Shown one piece after another: positions 12,301 through 21,920 of a stretch of 64,000 nucleotides of DNA (its first letter is position 1; every line of letters starts with the position of its first letter). The notes below the pieces were generated by a model. It made no database searches. It was given only the letters and a program-made list of their open reading frames with translations, and was not told the DNA's origin. Made by a program: the position numbers and the translations under genes. Source of the stretch: Agelas oroides (taxonomy: Eukaryota > Porifera > Demospongiae > Agelasida > Agelasidae); contig OX422194.1 of NCBI GenBank assembly GCA_949130485.1, positions 8,781,881 through 8,845,880 of the forward strand, written 5' to 3'.

Positions 12301-15300
12301 ACCCGTGTGAACGAGATGGTTCTCTACAGTCTATCTGCCCTTTAAATAGTCACTGTAGAGGAGATCAGCCTGCTACTACACATAATGCCAATGAACCTGT
12401 AAGAGACGCTCTGAAGTTGTCAAAGTCAAGATCAGCAGTGCAGAATCCTTCTGTTCAAAAAGGCCCTCGACGGCAGTTCCTGATACTTTCGTAATTGCGA
12501 AGGCCTCCACCCAAAAGGAAGACTAGGCTGTTGTTGCACAAGGTTGCTTCTTCGCTTCGTCGTTGAGTGTCATTTCTTCTGTTCGGATGTGCAGCGTAGC
12601 CATCAACTGGTAGGGGTGAGTGCCAAGCATTCATTCCGTGAAAATAAAAACTGAGAAGATTTCTTCTGAAGAGTCTTGATGCAGTTTCGCGACATTTTGC
12701 ACCAGCGAAAATTTCCCACTATACGGTATATAGCTACTATAGCATTGACACAATAGAGCCATGAACTGGTAGTATCACCTGACATTATGGTCAGTAAACT
12801 AAAAAAAACAAAGTAGGTCTACTTGCATAGCGGCCACACTAATCGTAGAGAGATGGCTCACCAGTGCTTGCTGTGTACACTCCAATGTATATGCTCTGAA
12901 TAACATTTGCTGTATCTGGTATCTCACAGCGGTAGATTCCTTCCTCTCCTCCTCTTCTGCGGTTCAATCGTACCACACTCCAACCTCTGGTTCTGTAGAA
13001 GTCCCTCTGTTTACCCACGCTGGGAACCCGAATTTCACTAGGAACCCGAGTTCCATTGGGAAAGAACCAGTTTCCAATGGTAGAACCCACTTCACCAGTA
13101 TGAGGAGGTCGGCAACAATTGCGTTGGTCAGTTATGCAGAGCAGAGCATCATTACCTTCACCAATGTCCTCCAGGGTCACGACACTGTTGTTCTGGTAGA
13201 CTGTACCATTGAGTGAGAACCTAACATCAGCTGCACCAGGGAAGGGAGAAAGAATCAATGTCACAGTTTATGTCAACCAATAGTACGTTTCTTGCTGCTA
13301 TTTGACTTTGACCACAGCCCAAAACTCTCTCAAAGTCGACAGATCTCTACACCAGTGTTAAGAAGTGTTGAGTGCCACAGGTAATTGCATAATTGATATG
13401 AAAGTGAAAATATATGGAACTGCCACCAAATAATGGAACTCACAGTTAATGTATTTCTGGGAGCTATTCTCTGATTGCAGGGTATGTTTCACTTGCAGGG
13501 TATGTTAGGTATTGTTTTAGCTACACACTGATATGTCTGTTGCTATACTTGACGTATGTAACTGAAGATTAATAGGAAGGCAACACGGACATGATACAAA
13601 GGGTTAAAATAGGCATGGATGGTGATGAGAAACATGACAATTAATTTTGCTTGGCCCAAGTGAAGAGATTTTAAGAGAATAATGTAGAAAGTGTATGGAA
13701 CAAGCTTGCATCATTTATTATCAAAGTACATGCTTACCATAGATATATACTGTCCTGTTAGAGCTTCCCCTGGAATTCTCCACCATACAGCTGTATAAGT
13801 CAGAAAGATTGTCTCCAGTCACTGACTGAGCAATGGTGAGTGTGTTCTGGTAAATGCCTTCAACAGTATCTACTATCATCTGTGTCTGCTGGTGGGTTGT
13901 ACTGGGAGTGATCACAGCTCCATCCTTTGTCCAGATGACAGTGGTAGCAGGTCCACCAGTGGAGGTGCAGTTGAGGGTCCTGGACTCTCTGTCAAATGTA
14001 AGCTCAGTGATGTTGGGAGTACCTGCATGCAAACAAGGACAAGAATTAAGAAACTGTACACTTTACTATCACTGTATATGTTTTGAGGGGTGTACCATTT
14101 TTCTAGTAGTAACTTTGAAAGCCATTTTTCTATTCTATATATAACAGCCTTCTCCTGCAGCAAAAATGTATGTGTACAGGTACCGTATAGTGGGAAATTT
14201 TCACTGGGTGCAAATTTTCACGGTTTTCATGGACAGACCTGCTTCCATGAAAGTATAAACTGCAGAAAAATGAACTAAGGTGGAAATTGGTGACATCATT
14301 ATGTGCGTACGTCGATACGAACTAGTACCTGTGTGAACCGAGATGGTTCTCTATCTGCCCTCTAAATAGTCACTGTAGAGGAGATCAGCCTGCTACTACA
14401 CATAATGCCAACAAACCTGTAAGAGACGCTCTGAAGTTGTCAAAGTCGAGATCAGCAGTGCAGAATCCTTCTGTTCAAAAAGGCCCACAACGGCAGTTCC
14501 TGATACTTTCGTAATTGCGAAGGCCTCCACCCAAAAGGAAGACTAGGCCGTTGTTGCACAAGGTTGCTTCTTCGCTTCGTCGTTGAGTGTCATTTCTTCT
14601 GTTCGCATGTGCAGCGTAGCCATCAACTGGTAGGGGTGAGTGCCAAGCATTCATTCCGTGAAAATAAAAACTGAGAAAATTTCTTCTGAAGAGTCTTGAT
14701 GCAGTTTCGTGAAATTTTGCACCAGCGAAAATGTCCCACTATATGGTATATAGCTACTATAGCATTGACACAATAGAGCCATGAACTGGTAGTATCACCT
14801 GACATTATGGTCAGTAAACTAAAAAAAGCAAAGTAGGTCTACCTGCATAGCGGCCACACTAATTGGTGAGAGATGGCTCACCAGTGCTTGCTGTGTACAC
14901 TCCAATGTATATGCTCTGAGTAACATTTGCTGTATCTGGTATCTCACAGCGGTAGATTCCATCCTCTCCTCCTCTTCTGCGGTTCAATCGTACCACACTC
15001 CAACCTCTGGTTCTGTGGAAGTCCCACTGTTTGCCCGAGCTGGGAACCTGAGTTCCATTAGGAAAGAACCAGTGTCCAATGACAGAACCCACTTCACCAG
15101 TATGATGAGGTCGGCAACAATTGGGTAGGTCAGTTCTGCAGAGCAGAGCATCATCATTTTCACCAATGTCCTCCAGGGTCACGACACTGTTGTTCTGGTA
15201 GACTGTACCATTGAGTGAGAACCTAACATCAGCTGCACCAGGGAAGGAAGAAAGAATCAATGTCACGGTTTGTGTCAACCAATAGTACCTTTCTTGCTGC

Positions 15301-18300
15301 TATTTGACTTTGACCACAACCCAAAACTTTCTCAAAGTCGACAGATCTCTACACCAGTGTTAAGAAGTGTTGACTGCCACAGGTAATTGCATAATTGATA
15401 TGAAAGTGAAAATATATGGAACTGCCACCAAATAATGGAACTCACAGTTAATGTATTTCTGGGAGCTGTTCTCTGATTGCAGGGTATGTTTCACTTGCAG
15501 GGTATGTTAGGTATTGTTTTAGCTACACACTGATATGTCTGTTGCTATACTTGACGTATGTAACTGAAGATTAATAGGAAGGCAACACGGACATGATACA
15601 AAGGCCATATGGGCAGTTAAAATAGGCATGGATGGTGATGAGAAACATGACAATTAATTTTGCTTGGCCCAAGTGAAGAGATTTTAAGAGAATAATGTAG
15701 AAAGTGTATGGAACAAGCTTGCATCATTTATTATCAAAGTACATGCTTACCATAGATATATACTCTCCTGTTAGAAGTCCCCCTGGAATTCTCCACCATA
15801 CAGCTGTATAAGCCAGAAAGATTGTCTCCAGTCACTGACTGAGCAATGGTGAGTGTGTTCTGGTAAATGCCTTCAACAGTATCTACTATCATCTGTGTCT
15901 GCTGGTGGGTTGTACTGGGAGTGATCACAGCTCCATCCTTTGTCCAGATGACAGTGGTAGCAGGTCCACCAGTGGAGGTGCAGTTGAAAGTCCTGGACTC
16001 TCTGTCAAATGTAAGCTCAGTGATGTTGGGAGTACCTGCATGCAAACAAGGACAAGAATTAAGAAACTGTACACTTTATTATATATCATTGTATATGTTT
16101 TGAGGGGTGTACCATTTTTCTAGTAGTAACTTTGAAAGCCATTTTTCTATTCTATATATAACAGCCTTCTCCTGCAGCAAAAATGTATGTGTACAGGTAC
16201 CGTATAGTGGGAAATTTTCACTGGGTGCAAATTTTCACGGTTTTCATGGACAGACCTGCTTCCATGAAAGTATAAACTGCAGAAAAATGAACTAAGGTGG
16301 AAATTGGTGACATCATTATGTGCGTACGTCGATACAAACTAGTACCCGTGTGAACCGAGATGGTTCTCTATCTGCCCTCTAAATAGTCACTGTAGAGGAG
16401 ATCAGCCTGCTACTACACATAATGCCAACAAACCTGTAAGAGACGCTCTGAAGTTGTCAAAGTCGAGATCAGCAGTGCAGAATCCTTCTGTTCAAAAAGG
16501 CCCACGACAGCAGTTCCTGATACTTTCGTAATTGCGAGGCCTCCACACAAAAGGAAGACTAGGCTGTTGTTGCACAAGGTTGCTTCTTCGCTTCGTCGTT
16601 GAGTGTCATTTCTTCTGTTCGGATGTGCAGCGTAGCCATCATGTGGTCAGAGTGCCAAGCATTCATTCCGTGAAAATAAAAACTGAGAAGATTTCTTCTG
16701 AAGAGTCTTGATGCAGTTTCGCGACATTTTGCACCAGCGAAAATTTCCCACTATACGGTATATAGCTACTATAGCATTGACACAATAGAGCCATGAACTG
16801 GTAGTATCACCTGACATTATGGTCAGTAAACTAAAAAAAACAAAGTAGGTCTACTTGCATAGCGGCCACACTAATCGTAGAGAGATGGCTCACCAGTGCT
16901 TGCTGTGTACACTCCAATGTATATGCTCTGAATAACATTTGCTGTATCTGGTATCTCACAGCGGTAGATTCCTTCCTCTCCTCCTCTTCTGCGGTTCAAT
17001 CGTACCACACTCCAACCTCTGGTTCTGTAGAAGTCCCACTGTTTACCCACGCTGGGAACCCGAATTTCACTAGGAACCCGAGTTCCATTGGGAAAGAACC
17101 AGTTTCCAATGGTAGAACCCACTTCACCAGTATGAGGAGGTCGGCAACAATTGCGTTGGTCAGTTCTGCAGAGCAGAGCATCATTACCTTCACCAATGTC
17201 CTTCAGGGTAACAATACTGTTGTTCTGGTAGGTTATCTTTCTGAGTGAGAACCAGACATCACCTGCATCAAGAAATACCAGAAGTGTTGTAATGTGTACC
17301 ACTGACAACAGTGATTGACCTTAAAATGAGGCTAACTTGTAAAGATGAAGAGATTATCTGTTACGCTTTCACCCTGATGAGGACTGGAGCATTCAGTCAA
17401 AACATCGGCAAGTTATTTTCTGAGCTCAAGTTGGTAACAGATAACCTTCTCTTCATTTATGCAGAAGCCAACTGAGAAGCCACTGAAAGAGGCTAAAGAT
17501 GTACATGCACATATTGTGTTCTTGACTCATTGTTACAGCAGCCATGGACCATTACAGATACTGATGTTGAAGACCTGGGTATAGGGCTATGTTATTGTAA
17601 CCTTCCTGTACATGCAAATGTCCAGGTCAGTGAGACAGTACTCAAAAACGCTGTTTTACATCACGTGCTGTGAACTTATTGTGCTTATGTGTGTCTGGTT
17701 ACATTTTGTCAGCATTTATGGCAAGCTACAAACTTTTGCATAATCATGAAAAAGTTGCGGGTACAAACCCTGGAGTAAAATGCATTTCTACGAAAGTGTA
17801 CGGAAGTAGTTTGACTTAAATCACTCACGTAACATGCCACAATTTTATAGGCAGAAACCACAGCTAGTAAACAGTTGGCAGTTACAGTGGAGGAAGTGGT
17901 CTTATGGGCTAGTATTATTGACGTTTCTTGGGTTCTAACCAGTGCACAAGTAGGGTAGCACACAGCTGGTTTGGTGTTCCACTTTTTTGCTTGAATAGAG
18001 ATACTGGTACTCAACCAAGAATTATGGATGTGCACTGCATACCATTGTTCATGTATACATTTCTTCATACCATACATGTGATATTGTTCTTGAGCACTTG
18101 TAGAAGCAGCCGTGGACCATTACAGACACTGCATGTTGAAGACCTGGGTACAGGGCTATGTTACTGTAACCTTCCCCAGTGCTGTTGTTACTCATTGAAC
18201 CTTGACTTTGATCACCACCAACAACACCACTGTACAAACGTTCAGGTCAGTGTGACAGTACCCAAAAATGCTGTTGTACATCATGTGCTGTGAAATTATT

Positions 18301-20061
18301 GTGTTTCATGTGCGTCTGTTGTCTTCCAAACACAGTGGTTACAACATTTATGCCCAGCTACACCCTACGCTGTAGACACAAGAGAGAAAGTGACCAGTGT
18401 GGAGTTATAACCTCTCAGTAAACATACCCATGAAATCAGCAATCCCTCTCCAGGATAGTTTGTGGGACGAAATTTTACTCCAATTCTACACTCTACCAGC
18501 GCTCGACCCTGAGGCTCTGTCAAAAATAGGGTTCACTAGAAAAATGGGGCCAGTTGACATGAGTGGTTAATAATTGTAGGTGTTAACTGTACCATCAGTA
18601 AATCCGCAAGCTGACTATCTGTGAGACATAAACCTCAAGCAATCTGATTGGTCCAACAACATGCTGATATGTTTATGTTTCATAATTAGGCCCCAGTTTT
18701 CCCAGTGAAAGTGTCCAGACTCTGTTTTTATGACAAGGCCACAGGGTGCATGCAAAAAATGTTGGTCTGAGGATGAGACTACCATAAGGAGGCATGCATT
18801 ATGACCAATCAATTTTGAGCATAATCATGCAATAGCTGTGGGTACTAGCCCTGGAGTAAAATGCATTTTCTGCCAGGAAGCAGTTGTTCGATTAACTCAT
18901 GCCACAATTTTATAGGCAGAAACCACAGCTAGTAAACAGTTGGCAGTTACAGTGGAGGAAGTGGTCTTATGGGCTAGTATTATTGACGTTTCTTGGGTTC
19001 TAACCAGTGCACGAGTAGGGTAGTACGCAGCTCCTTTGGTGTTCCACTTTTTACCGATCTGCTTCAATAGAGATACTGGTACTCAACCAAGAATTATGGT
19101 TTTGCACTGCATACCATTGTTCATCTATACATTTTCTCATACATGCATGTAGGATGTTTGCAGACAAATGTGTATGTTATTCAAGCTGAATAAAAGCTGA
19201 ACACACGTAAGAACTACTTCCAAGCACAAAATGCCAATGGGGTAATAGTTACTGAAGTCATAAGGCACTGACAGGGTTTATCCCTACCTAAAACTTTCAC
19301 AAACAATCGATGAACCATAATTATCTGTCTGTTAAGGTGGCACGGTCGTCCCTCGGCGGAGGTTAACGAAAACATAAACTTGGGTTACAGTCAGGACCAG
19401 GGTTACTCCTAGTTTCAGGGTTAGGGTTTGGTTTAGGGCAATCTTGCTTTGCCTAATTTTAAAAAGGGTTTTAGTAGCTCATTAATATATTCATGAACCC
19501 AAAATTGCCACTCGATGGACGCATCTACACGCTCACTGTAGGTAGCGTCCCAACCACCAATGTATCTCAAATCAATCTATGCCAGCTTTTGTTCAAAGCT
19601 ACTCTCAAAGTCAGGCTAGACTCATGTTTGTCACTACTCTTGGAATGGACAACTTTGACTGCACCAAAATGAATGCACATTTCGAAAAATTCACAGCTTG
19701 TCTACGGGAGGGGCTCATTCACGAGTGGAAGCAAGCATTACTAGCCCCACCTCTCCCCCTTATGTCGCTAAACAACTCACGGCTCTGTTCCACACACAGC
19801 CACCGTTCAGCTCCCTTGTCTGTCAGACTGTAGCACAAACGATAAATTGCGTATTCTAGTTAAAGCCCAGCCCAGCACTCGAAGCACCTGGCCACGGTCA
19901 CCAACTAGACTAGGCATACGGCCGCGAGACCTGGGCCTACTCAACAAATACAGTCTTGGCCACTGTGGCCTTTCTGCTGCTTCTAGACACAAGCTTGCTT
20001 TCACAAGCAGGCATCACGCACTACTCACAGCTACTGACACTACAGCACTCTACTAAACTCC

Positions 20062-20099
<38 letters not shown>

Positions 20100-21160
20100 T
20101 CGATCTAAGCTTATCTTCAAAGTTCCGAGCACCACATGAAGGGTGCCGCCAGGCCACATCTTAACTAACTTAATTATAAACTGATTATTGGATGGCAATG
20201 CCGACAGGAAATGGGGAAAATCCCCAATTTTACGGACCGTGAACGGTTTGAGACTCCCAAAACGGACTGTGCGCTAAAATTTTAACAAGAAAAAGAAGAC
20301 TATCAACTTGGATTCCAGGTTTGTTGACCTTGAAAATACAGGGTACCGTGCCACCTTAAAAGGGGGGGCCTAGAGAATCATTCATGCACTGCACAGAATG
20401 CATTTCGACCAGTATATCATTAATTCACTGAGTTGCATATGCTACTGCCCTTTGCAGGTAGGTTGTCAACAGTTGGAGTAAACTTGTGGTTTACCTGCAT
20501 GGTCAATCAATGACTTCATAGGCTACAGAGACTGACAGTCTACATTTCATGGTTTCCTCAAAAAGAGGACTTGTATCATGCACTTGTAAGTATACAGGTG
20601 TTTTGGGAATCTAACCTCCTGGGTTTTTTGGCGACCTATTGGTCCTTATTGGCTTCGTGTGGTTGCTCACCACATCAATTACAGTAAGTTAATTAGTGTA
20701 AGGGCTCGGATTCCCGCGGTCAAATAGATCGCTAAATCATAAAACCAAAATATAAACAGTGCAAAAGTTGAAGCCACTAAATGTTTGAAATTGTGCATAA
20801 AATTATACAGGTGTCCAGTGGTTTGAATTTGTGAATAAAATTATACAGATGTCCAAATGTCTCGTGCACAAAATTAGCAAATACATTGCACACTATATAG
20901 CATACTAGCAATAGCCTCGTAGGTGTAGCCTCAGGCGCGCCAATAGTGATTGCGCCTGCAGCGACATACAATTTTTCCTGAAGATGGCTGGGAATTATTT
21001 GTGTGTCGCTTCATAGATACTACATGTGCAAATTTATAATACATTATTATGGATCGGCATGCAGCATATTCAAAATTGCGTCCCGTTGCTTACCTCTAGC
21101 CAGTTGCAAACGCAAAGCTAGGCAGAGCAGCAACACGAAACAAGCTGAGTACTTGAACAT
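1..21160 (-). CDS. Receptor gene 4: signal peptide plus 8x(W) and 7x(B) Ig exon array, then further Ig domains (partial, runs off left edge)
   Basis: This is a minus-strand, multi-exon gene for a secreted or membrane Ig-superfamily protein. Exons in order: 21094-21160 (signal), W1 16894-17262, B1 15751-16035, W2 14882-15232, B2 13738-14022, W3 12862-13230, B3 11715-11999, W4 10835-11203, B4 9692-9976, W5 8812-9180, B5 7669-7953, W6 6494-6847, B6 5304-5588, W7 4217-4570, B7 3027-3311, W8 1930-2283, double Ig 694-1197, Ig 366-617, Ig 1-302 (open at the edge). Borders were read from GT/AG sites. Every internal complete exon is a multiple of 3 and phase 1-1. If all exons are used, about 2,000 residues are visible. 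The start at 21160 opens a hydrophobic leader (CFVLLLCLALRLQLARG). The membrane anchor and tail must lie left of the window. Whether all cassettes enter one mRNA or are chosen alternatively cannot be told from DNA. Confidence 0.75.
366..617 (-). CDS. Gene 4 exon, further Ig domain
   Basis: 252 nt, phase 1-1, acceptor ATACAG, donor GTATG. Ig domain with FTCSALGGPV, FTWFRML and YECLVENDAGSD. Confidence 0.7.
694..1197 (-). CDS. Gene 4 exon with two classical Ig (I-set-like) domains
   Basis: 504 nt, phase 1-1, acceptor GACAG, donor GTAATT. Two Ig domains lie in one exon: Cys in FNCSAQGG, Trp in YQWQKDG, Cys in YTCVVSNAVGSD, then FTCVAES, YTWEKY and YRCVASLPG. They are unlike the W and B types and closer to ordinary cell-adhesion Ig domains. 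Confidence 0.75.
1930..2283 (-). CDS. Gene 4 exon W8 (last V-like Ig domain of the array)
   Basis: 354 nt, phase 1-1. No B exon follows it; the next exon downstream is the unrelated double-Ig exon at 694-1197. This marks the 3' end of the amplified array. Confidence 0.8.
2478..2641. repeat. TTTTG/TTTGC microsatellite, copy 1
   Basis: A pentanucleotide TTTTG array in the intron between B7 and W8. It sits at the same place as the arrays at 4765-4912 and 7046-7283. The long Phe/Cys/Leu reading frames across it are artefacts. Confidence 0.9.
3027..3311 (-). CDS. Gene 4 exon B7 (Ig domain)
   Basis: 285 nt, phase 1-1. Ig core motifs LNCTSTGG, VIWTKDG and YGLYSCMVEN. Potential N-glycosylation at NVT, NCT and NRT. 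Donor GTGAGAAC. Confidence 0.8.
3312..4216. other. Type II intron block between W7 and B7, repeated at 5589-6493 and partly at 1240-1929
   Basis: No gene is seen in this intron. It contains two copies of a short motif (CTCCAGCAAACTTGGCCC, at about 3986 and 4166). The block is duplicated almost base for base at 5589-6493, and its last 600 bases are also present in the W8-to-Ig intron. This shows the repeat unit includes intron. Confidence 0.8.
4217..4570 (-). CDS. Gene 4 exon W7 (V-like Ig domain)
   Basis: 354 nt, phase 1-1. The exon and its flanking intron reading frame give the same 187-residue translation as W8, so this is a very recent duplicate. Confidence 0.8.
4765..4912. repeat. TTTTG/TTTGC microsatellite, copy 2
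   Basis: Same array in the B6-to-W7 intron. Shorter than copy 1 by a few units although the surrounding duplication is nearly perfect. Confidence 0.9.
5304..5588 (-). CDS. Gene 4 exon B6 (Ig domain)
   Basis: 285 nt, phase 1-1. Nearly the same peptide as B7 (one visible difference in the domain: YQNSLTI against YQNTLTI). Donor GTGAGAAC. Confidence 0.8.
6494..6847 (-). CDS. Gene 4 exon W6 (V-like Ig domain)
   Basis: 354 nt, phase 1-1. Type II W domain with ALLCRTDITDCCRPP, a diverged YRDNVANNWFFPNGT segment, and the PVPQSDAAGANQTIFIGVY end. Donor GTAAG. Confidence 0.8.
7046..7283. repeat. TTTTG/TTTGC microsatellite, copy 3 (expanded)
   Basis: Same array in the B5-to-W6 intron. It is longest here, with an internal duplication around a TATTCTATTTTG interruption and many TTTGC units. 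Confidence 0.9.
7669..7953 (-). CDS. Gene 4 exon B5 (Ig domain)
   Basis: 285 nt, phase 1-1. The exon and its downstream flank are type II (GTGAGAAC donor, RTVYFYG end). Its upstream intron is type I and carries the MITE, so this cassette is a junction between the two subfamilies. Confidence 0.8.
8108..8673. mobile_element. TA-flanked MITE in W5-to-B5 intron
   Basis: Terminal inverted repeats begin CCGTATAGCGGGAAATTTTC and end with the matching TTTCCCACTATACGG. The element is about 566 bp and flanked by TA. Size, TIR and TA target site fit a mariner/Tc1-like non-autonomous element. It has no transposase reading frame. Copies lie at the same position of the next four cassettes. Confidence 0.8.
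8812..9180 (-). CDS. Gene 4 exon W5 (V-like Ig domain)
   Basis: 369 nt, phase 1-1. Type I W domain. It has a unique SESLVPSVGKQ stretch and ITDQRNCCQPP around the extra cysteines. Confidence 0.8.
9692..9976 (-). CDS. Gene 4 exon B4 (Ig domain)
   Basis: 285 nt, phase 1-1. Ig core with FNCTSTGG and SGLYSCMVEN. The peptide is identical to B3. Confidence 0.8.
10134..10699. mobile_element. TA-flanked MITE in W4-to-B4 intron
   Basis: Second cassette copy of the CCGTATAG.GGGAAA element, 566 bp, same insertion point. Confidence 0.8.
10835..11203 (-). CDS. Gene 4 exon W4 (V-like Ig domain)
   Basis: 369 nt, phase 1-1. It has all W motifs, with the KQRDFYRTRG variant shared with W3. Acceptor GTGCAG, donor GTGAG. 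Confidence 0.8.
11715..11999 (-). CDS. Gene 4 exon B3 (Ig domain)
   Basis: 285 nt, phase 1-1. It encodes the same peptide as B4 over the whole domain. Donor GTAAG. Confidence 0.8.
12157..12726. mobile_element. TA-flanked MITE in W3-to-B3 intron
   Basis: Third cassette copy of the same element, about 570 bp. Confidence 0.8.
12862..13230 (-). CDS. Gene 4 exon W3 (V-like Ig domain)
   Basis: 369 nt, phase 1-1. Almost identical to W4, sharing the unusual KQRDFYRTRG where other copies have KQWDF. It differs from W4 mainly in NGTVYQNN against NGTTYQNN. Confidence 0.8.
13738..14022 (-). CDS. Gene 4 exon B2 (Ig domain)
   Basis: 285 nt, phase 1-1. It carries Cys-Trp-Cys Ig core motifs and starts NITELTFDRES. 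It has SDLYSCMVEN where other copies have SGLYSC or YGLYSC. Donor GTAAG. Confidence 0.8.
14183..14746. mobile_element. TA-flanked MITE in W2-to-B2 intron
   Basis: Fourth cassette copy. Its right end has drifted (CCCACTATATGG instead of CCCACTATACGG). Confidence 0.8.
14882..15232 (-). CDS. Gene 4 exon W2 (V-like Ig domain)
   Basis: 351 nt, phase 1-1. This is the shortest W of the type I cassettes. It lacks the six-residue extension after the GT.VPS motif that W1 and W3-W5 carry, and has GHWFFPNGTQ instead of GNWFFPNGTR. Its donor is GTGAG. Confidence 0.8.
15751..16035 (-). CDS. Gene 4 exon B1 (Ig domain)
   Basis: 285 nt, phase 1-1, donor GTAAG. Canonical Ig pattern: Cys in FNCTSTGG, Trp in VIWTKDG, and the second Cys in LYSCMVEN. 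It has the NITEL start shared with B2, and the RGTSNRRVYIYG end shared with B3 and B4. Confidence 0.8.
16200..16758. mobile_element. TA-flanked MITE in W1-to-B1 intron
   Basis: Fifth cassette copy of the same element, about 559 bp. Confidence 0.8.
16894..17262 (-). CDS. Gene 4 exon W1 (V-like Ig domain)
   Basis: 369 nt, phase 1-1, acceptor GATGCAG, donor GTGAG. It encodes the W domain with ALLCRTD, CC, GNWFFPNGT, FYRTRG and GIYRCEIP. It differs from its neighbours at its N-terminus (AGDVWFSLRKITYQNNSIVTL) and resembles the type II and gene 1-3 W exons there. It is the first cassette after the leader. Confidence 0.8.
17490..19140. repeat. Tandem segmental duplications inside gene 4 intron 1
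   Basis: No exon is seen here. A block at about 17715-18065 recurs at about 18815-19130, including the shared GGCAGAAACCACAGCTAG. A second block at about 17530-17700 recurs at about 18090-18330. The copies differ by scattered substitutions, so they are older than the W-B array duplications. Confidence 0.7.
19336..20355. mobile_element. piggyBac-like non-autonomous element with TTAA target site
   Basis: TTAA at 19332-19335 and 20356-20359 flanks inverted ends GGTGGCACGGT / ACCGTGCCACC. The interior (about 1 kb) has a poly-T run near 20069-20095 and no recognisable transposase. TTAA duplication is the hallmark of piggyBac elements; the family call is inference. Confidence 0.65.
21094..21160 (-). 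CDS. Gene 4 signal-peptide exon
   Basis: The exon runs from an ATG at 21160 to a GTAAG donor and is 67 nt long, ending in phase 1. It encodes a positively started, Leu-rich leader (MFKYSACFVLLLCLALRLQL). It closely matches the gene 1 leader exon at 49734-49800, which supports both starts. Confidence 0.8.
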
Positions 21161-21920
21161 CTTGAACTCCACGAACACAGACGGCCAAGGACGGCTGCGC
21201 TGCTTGATTATGAGCCACTTGCGGAGCGAAATTAGTTTATGTTGCTACGGTAATGCCATTTGTAAGTTTTCATGTAACCTAATTAAGGTGCCCGCGTAAA
21301 GTGCGCGCGCATTGCTCTGCGCATTCCATGCAAATATGATAATTATACCATCTAGCGGTGTAATACATGTGCGTTACCTTCATGACATGGCCACAGACAT
21401 GTTCCGATACTAAGTAACAATGCAATCCATGAGTGGTTAATCCAGTTTCTTTGAACTTTGCAAGTGACTAAGTGTCATATTTATACAGTATACTTAGGAG
21501 ACACTTGGCTGTTGTTAAGTAATCTTTTGATGAAATACTCAAACGAACTTTACTTCATATATCCACCATGCAGTTAGTTACGCACCATCTGTGTTAGCTA
21601 TCTGCGTATCTGGCTCATTTGACTTTTGCTCTGGAACTGGTTTGGGAGTAGCCGAGTGTTTTGGTATTCAGTTACCGTAGCATGGTAGGTAATTTTTCAA
21701 ATTACTGCACAGGAATAAAACTTTCAGCACATGTGAAACAATGTACAAACAAGTTCTACCTACTGTCAATAATTATTATGCTGCATAGTCAAATCTGGCA
21801 TTCGCACATCTGATACTAATGTACAATACATACACTGGTACAAAAATACTTTTTCTATAAAAAGTTATTGGCTCTGTTGTGATGTAGGAATGGGGCCCGT
21901 TCAAAATCAGAAAAACAGGA
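21161..21920. other. Spacer between genes 4 and 3
   Basis: About 760 bp between the gene 4 start codon and the gene 3 stop codon. It must hold the gene 4 promoter and the gene 3 3' UTR. I see no convincing TATA box or further gene. Confidence 0.5.

Noticed and set aside
19579-19833. 84-residue plus-strand frame in gene 4 intron 1
   Set aside because: It lies inside the TTAA-flanked element, with no recognisable domain or transposase motif; probably chance.
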